DNA from: Rossellomorea arthrocnemi
Lineage (GTDB): Bacteria; Bacillota; Bacilli; Bacillales; Bacillaceae_B
NCBI RefSeq assembly: GCF_904424705.1
Contig: NZ_CAJGBF010000002.1
Span: 1-64,000, forward strand
DNA: 64,000 bases
Direction: 5' to 3'
Each line of letters starts with the position of its first letter. Within the stretch, counting starts at the first letter, position 1. Position numbers and translations under genes: made by a program. The notes under the pieces were generated by a model. That model ran no database searches. It was not told the origin of the DNA and worked only from the letters and a program-made list of their open reading frames with translations. This document shows positions 62,117-64,000 of the stretch, piece by piece.

Positions 62117-62227
62117 AAAAGCGGAAGGGGCTCGCCCTGGGGCGACAAGCATAAGACGAGTGACCCCGAAAGGCGCTCTTTGCCTTTTCGCGTCATTTGG
62201 CCTATGACCCCAAGCCCCTGGAGCTGG
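62117..62227 (+). repeat. Nested-hairpin repeat, unit 4 (type B, partly decayed)
   Basis: 111 bases. Basal stem as unit 2. The 3' half lost the CTCGAG box. Apical arms AGTGAC and GTCATT pair with one G.U that exists only in the plus-strand RNA. Confidence 0.85.
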
Positions 62228-62244
62228 TAAAACAAGCATTATAA

Positions 62245-62277
62245 GAGGCTGCTTCAAAATAAAGCAGCCTCCTTTTT
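62245..62277 (+). terminator. Terminator after the repeat array
   Basis: GAGGCTGCTT/AAGCAGCCTC followed by five T on the plus strand, so the oxidase mRNA probably includes the whole array as a 540-base 3' tail. Confidence 0.85.
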
Positions 62278-62278
62278 A

Positions 62279-62743
62279 CTATTCTTTAATTGGGACAAAA
62301 AGCTCTAATTTCCGCTTATCTTCCGTATCGAAGATTTCTCTATCCCGGGACAAGTACTTTTCTATACTCAGCCTGGAGTAGTCTTTTTCAAACCCATTAT
62401 CTTTAATCCAGTTAAAGATGGCAAAATAGGCTTGCTCCACTTCTGTTGATAAGCCTTCATACAAAGCGTGGGCATATTCACCGGCAGGGAGTGACAACTC
62501 CACTAATCCCGGTGGAAGATCCTCCACTCGATCAACCTCCACGGCACAATAATACGAAAAATCAGTCGCTCTGTCATGGAAAGGTGCGTAAATGCATTCA
62601 TCTTCATTGATATGGTGAATGGACGGTATCATCTGTTGAAACTTAGTGAATAGTCCCGGGATCTCGGACCCTCTTCCATAGGGACCTGTCCAACCTATTC
62701 CAACAAGTAATTTATCCTCTAGGGATGTTACATTAATTTCCAT
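62279..62743 (-). CDS. GyrI-like effector-binding domain protein
   Basis: 154 residues of the AraC effector-binding/GyrI fold: VTSLEDKLLVGIGWTGPYG at the start, and YYCAVEVDRVEDLPPGLVELSLPAGEYAHALYEG in the centre. No DNA-binding domain is present, so it is a free small-ligand binding protein. It is located 19 bases after ypwA. Confidence 0.85.
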   Translation of the reverse strand: MEINVTSLEDKLLVGIGWTGPYGRGSEIPGLFTKFQQMIPSIHHINEDECIYAPFHDRATDFSYYCAVEVDRVEDLPPGLVELSLPAGEYAHALYEGLSTEVEQAYFAIFNWIKDNGFEKDYSRLSIEKYLSRDREIFDTEDKRKLELFVPIKE

Positions 62744-62762
62744 GATTTTGCCTCCAATGTAT

Positions 62763-64000
62763 TTAAGAATTCAAGGAATATACTTTCGAATACTTTTCCG
62801 TTAAATAATCGGCCAAGTATTGGGCATTAAGACCCTCCCCAGTCACTTCCCTGATGATTTCAAGCGGTTTCTTCATTTTCCCCCACTGATGCACGTTCGT
62901 TGTTAACCATTCTCTTACAGGAGCAAGATCCCCTTTTTCCAACAGATCGTCATAGTTGGGTATATCCTTTAACATGGCACGCTTAAACTGTGCAGCATAC
63001 ATATATCCTAATGCGTATGACGGAAAGTAGCCGAAGCTTCCACCAGCCCAATGTACATCCTGAAGCACTCCTTCACCATTATGTGAAGGCCGTATACCTA
63101 AATACTCTTCATATTTCTGATTCCAGATTTCAGGAAGATCCTTCACTTCTATCTCATCATTAAATAATCCTTTTTCAATTTCATATCGGATGATGATATG
63201 CAGAGCGTACGTTAATTCATCTGCTTCAATCCGGATTAAAGAAGGCTTTGATTCATTGATCGCTCTGTAGAAGTCATCCAGGTCAACCGAGTCAAATTGA
63301 CCCGTCGAGTACTCCTTCAATAATGAATAATTCTTTTTCCAGAAGGAGTGATCCCTTCCTACAAAATTTTCATAAAACAGGGATTGAGACTCATGGATTC
63401 CCATGGAAGTTCCAGTGCATAGTGGTGTGCCCATTAAGTCCTTTGAAATGTTTTGTTCATACAGAGCATGTCCACCTTCATGGATCGTTCCGAAAACGGC
63501 TGTTCTCCAATCCTTTTCGTCATATTTAGTTGTTACCCTAACATCACCGGGGTTTAAACCAATCGCAAAGGGATGGACCGTTTCATCCAGTCTTCCTGAG
63601 TTGAAATCATATCCCATTTGTTCAAGGATTTTTAAACTGAAGTCCTTTTGCTTATTCTTTGGGAAAGGATCGAAAAGGAAATCGGTTTGAGGCTTATTTT
63701 CCACCTTGGCAATCTTATGTACAAGTGGGACGATTTGATCCCGAAGATCACCAAATACTTTATCTAACACTGCTACCGTCACTCCAGGCTCATACATATC
63801 CAGTAACGTATTATATTTGTTATCTTCGAATCCCCAATAATCAATGAAGCGTTTTGTAAATGCCACAAGCTTTTCTAAATAAGGCTTGAACATCTCGAAA
63901 TCCGCTTTTTCTTTCGCTTCTTCCCAGATTCCTTCCGCCTTCGACTGTAACACCACATACTCCCTGTATTCAGTAGCCGGAATCTTTTTATTTCGATCAT
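62763..64000 (-). CDS. ypwA: M32 metallocarboxypeptidase, N terminus cut by window
   Basis: 412 codons of the C-terminal part of a thermostable carboxypeptidase Taq-type enzyme, usually near 500 residues. The zinc motif HEGGHALYEQN is visible with downstream GTSMGIHESQSLFYEN, whose Glu completes the site. The reading frame continues unbroken to the window edge, before a possible GTG at 63956; the preceding residues (KKIPATEYREY) fit the family, so the true start lies outside. YpwA follows the bpsA region in B. subtilis. Confidence 0.93.
   Translation of the reverse strand, partial: DRNKKIPATEYREYVVLQSKAEGIWEEAKEKADFEMFKPYLEKLVAFTKRFIDYWGFEDNKYNTLLDMYEPGVTVAVLDKVFGDLRDQIVPLVHKIAKVENKPQTDFLFDPFPKNKQKDFSLKILEQMGYDFNSGRLDETVHPFAIGLNPGDVRVTTKYDEKDWRTAVFGTIHEGGHALYEQNISKDLMGTPLCTGTSMGIHESQSLFYENFVGRDHSFWKKNYSLLKEYSTGQFDSVDLDDFYRAINESKPSLIRIEADELTYALHIIIRYEIEKGLFNDEIEVKDLPEIWNQKYEEYLGIRPSHNGEGVLQDVHWAGGSFGYFPSYALGYMYAAQFKRAMLKDIPNYDDLLEKGDLAPVREWLTTNVHQWGKMKKPLEIIREVTGEGLNAQYLADYLTEKYSKVYSLNS

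Noticed and set aside
61741..62227. Regular 125-base spacing suggested a CRISPR array
   Set aside because: Units are long and palindromic with covarying arms, there are no unique spacers of constant size and no cas genes.

Overview
The window is a low-GC Gram-positive chromosome segment from an endospore-forming Bacillaceae. The evidence is the gene content: spo0M, yodL, sspL, a YjcZ-type peptide, the kamA/ablB lysine operon, bpsA/ypbQ, dynA, mntR and cspD. Two gene blocks known from Bacillus subtilis are joined: the yod block (ctpA-yodJ-deoD-yodL ... yozE-yokU-kamA-yodPQRST) and the yp block (ypmSR, ypmP, dfrA/thyB, ypjP, ypiP, yphP, ypgR, ypgQ, ugtP, cspD, ypeQ, ypeP, ypdP, ypdQ, sspL, ypcP, ypbR, ypbQ, bpsA, ypwA). 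The species cannot be fixed from the sequence alone; the added fhs and b(o/a)3-type oxidase genes separate it from B. subtilis itself. No rRNA, tRNA, CRISPR, phage or IS transposase genes were seen.

Layout. 0-10 kb: C-terminal processing protease, YitT membrane protein, YodJ carboxypeptidase, DeoD, two tiny basic proteins, YodL, then a compact operon of a His/Lys/Ser-rich peptide, a eukaryote-like kinase and Spo0M, followed by small yod/yoz genes. 10-17 kb: the lysine 2,3-aminomutase operon (YodT-S-R-Q-P-KamA-YokU). 17-23 kb: a CHASE3-type chemoreceptor with a SigD-like promoter, a YjcZ peptide with a SigK-like promoter, DUF502, a PTS EIIA, MsrA/MsrB, and an RsgA-type GTPase behind a candidate leader-peptide attenuator. 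23-33 kb: DUF4397, YpmS/YpmR, nucleoside hydrolase, a PCYCGC lipoprotein, DegV, YpmP, an HMCES-type protein, hemolysin III, DfrA/ThyA, a lethal-factor-like metalloprotease, YpjP. 33-48 kb: YpiP, bacilliredoxin, YpgR, an ABC-F protein, YpgQ, a second DegV, Fhs, UgtP, MntR, CspD, two RNase H-like proteins and a queuosine-precursor transporter. 48-64 kb: SspL, YpcP, sulfurtransferase, a small zinc protein, DynA, a Fur-box-controlled small membrane peptide, BpsA/YpbQ, CheX, a short-chain dehydrogenase, the b(o/a)3 oxidase operon, a structured repeat array, and YpwA running off the end.

The most interesting unexplained signals are these. (1) A family of ~119-bp nested hairpins occurs as four tandem copies at 61.7-62.2 kb and one and a half copies at 48.4-48.6 kb. 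The stems change sequence between copies yet stay complementary, and both loci sit directly behind a stop codon in the sense orientation. (2) A 56-codon membrane peptide has a promoter overlapped by one near-perfect Fur box and followed by a second. (3) A 29-codon leader ORF precedes rsgA, with a terminator and a competing antiterminator pairing. (4) A TGTGA-N6-TCACA site is centred at about -41.5 of the oxidase promoter. (5) The kinase, Spo0M and basic-peptide genes form an operon.
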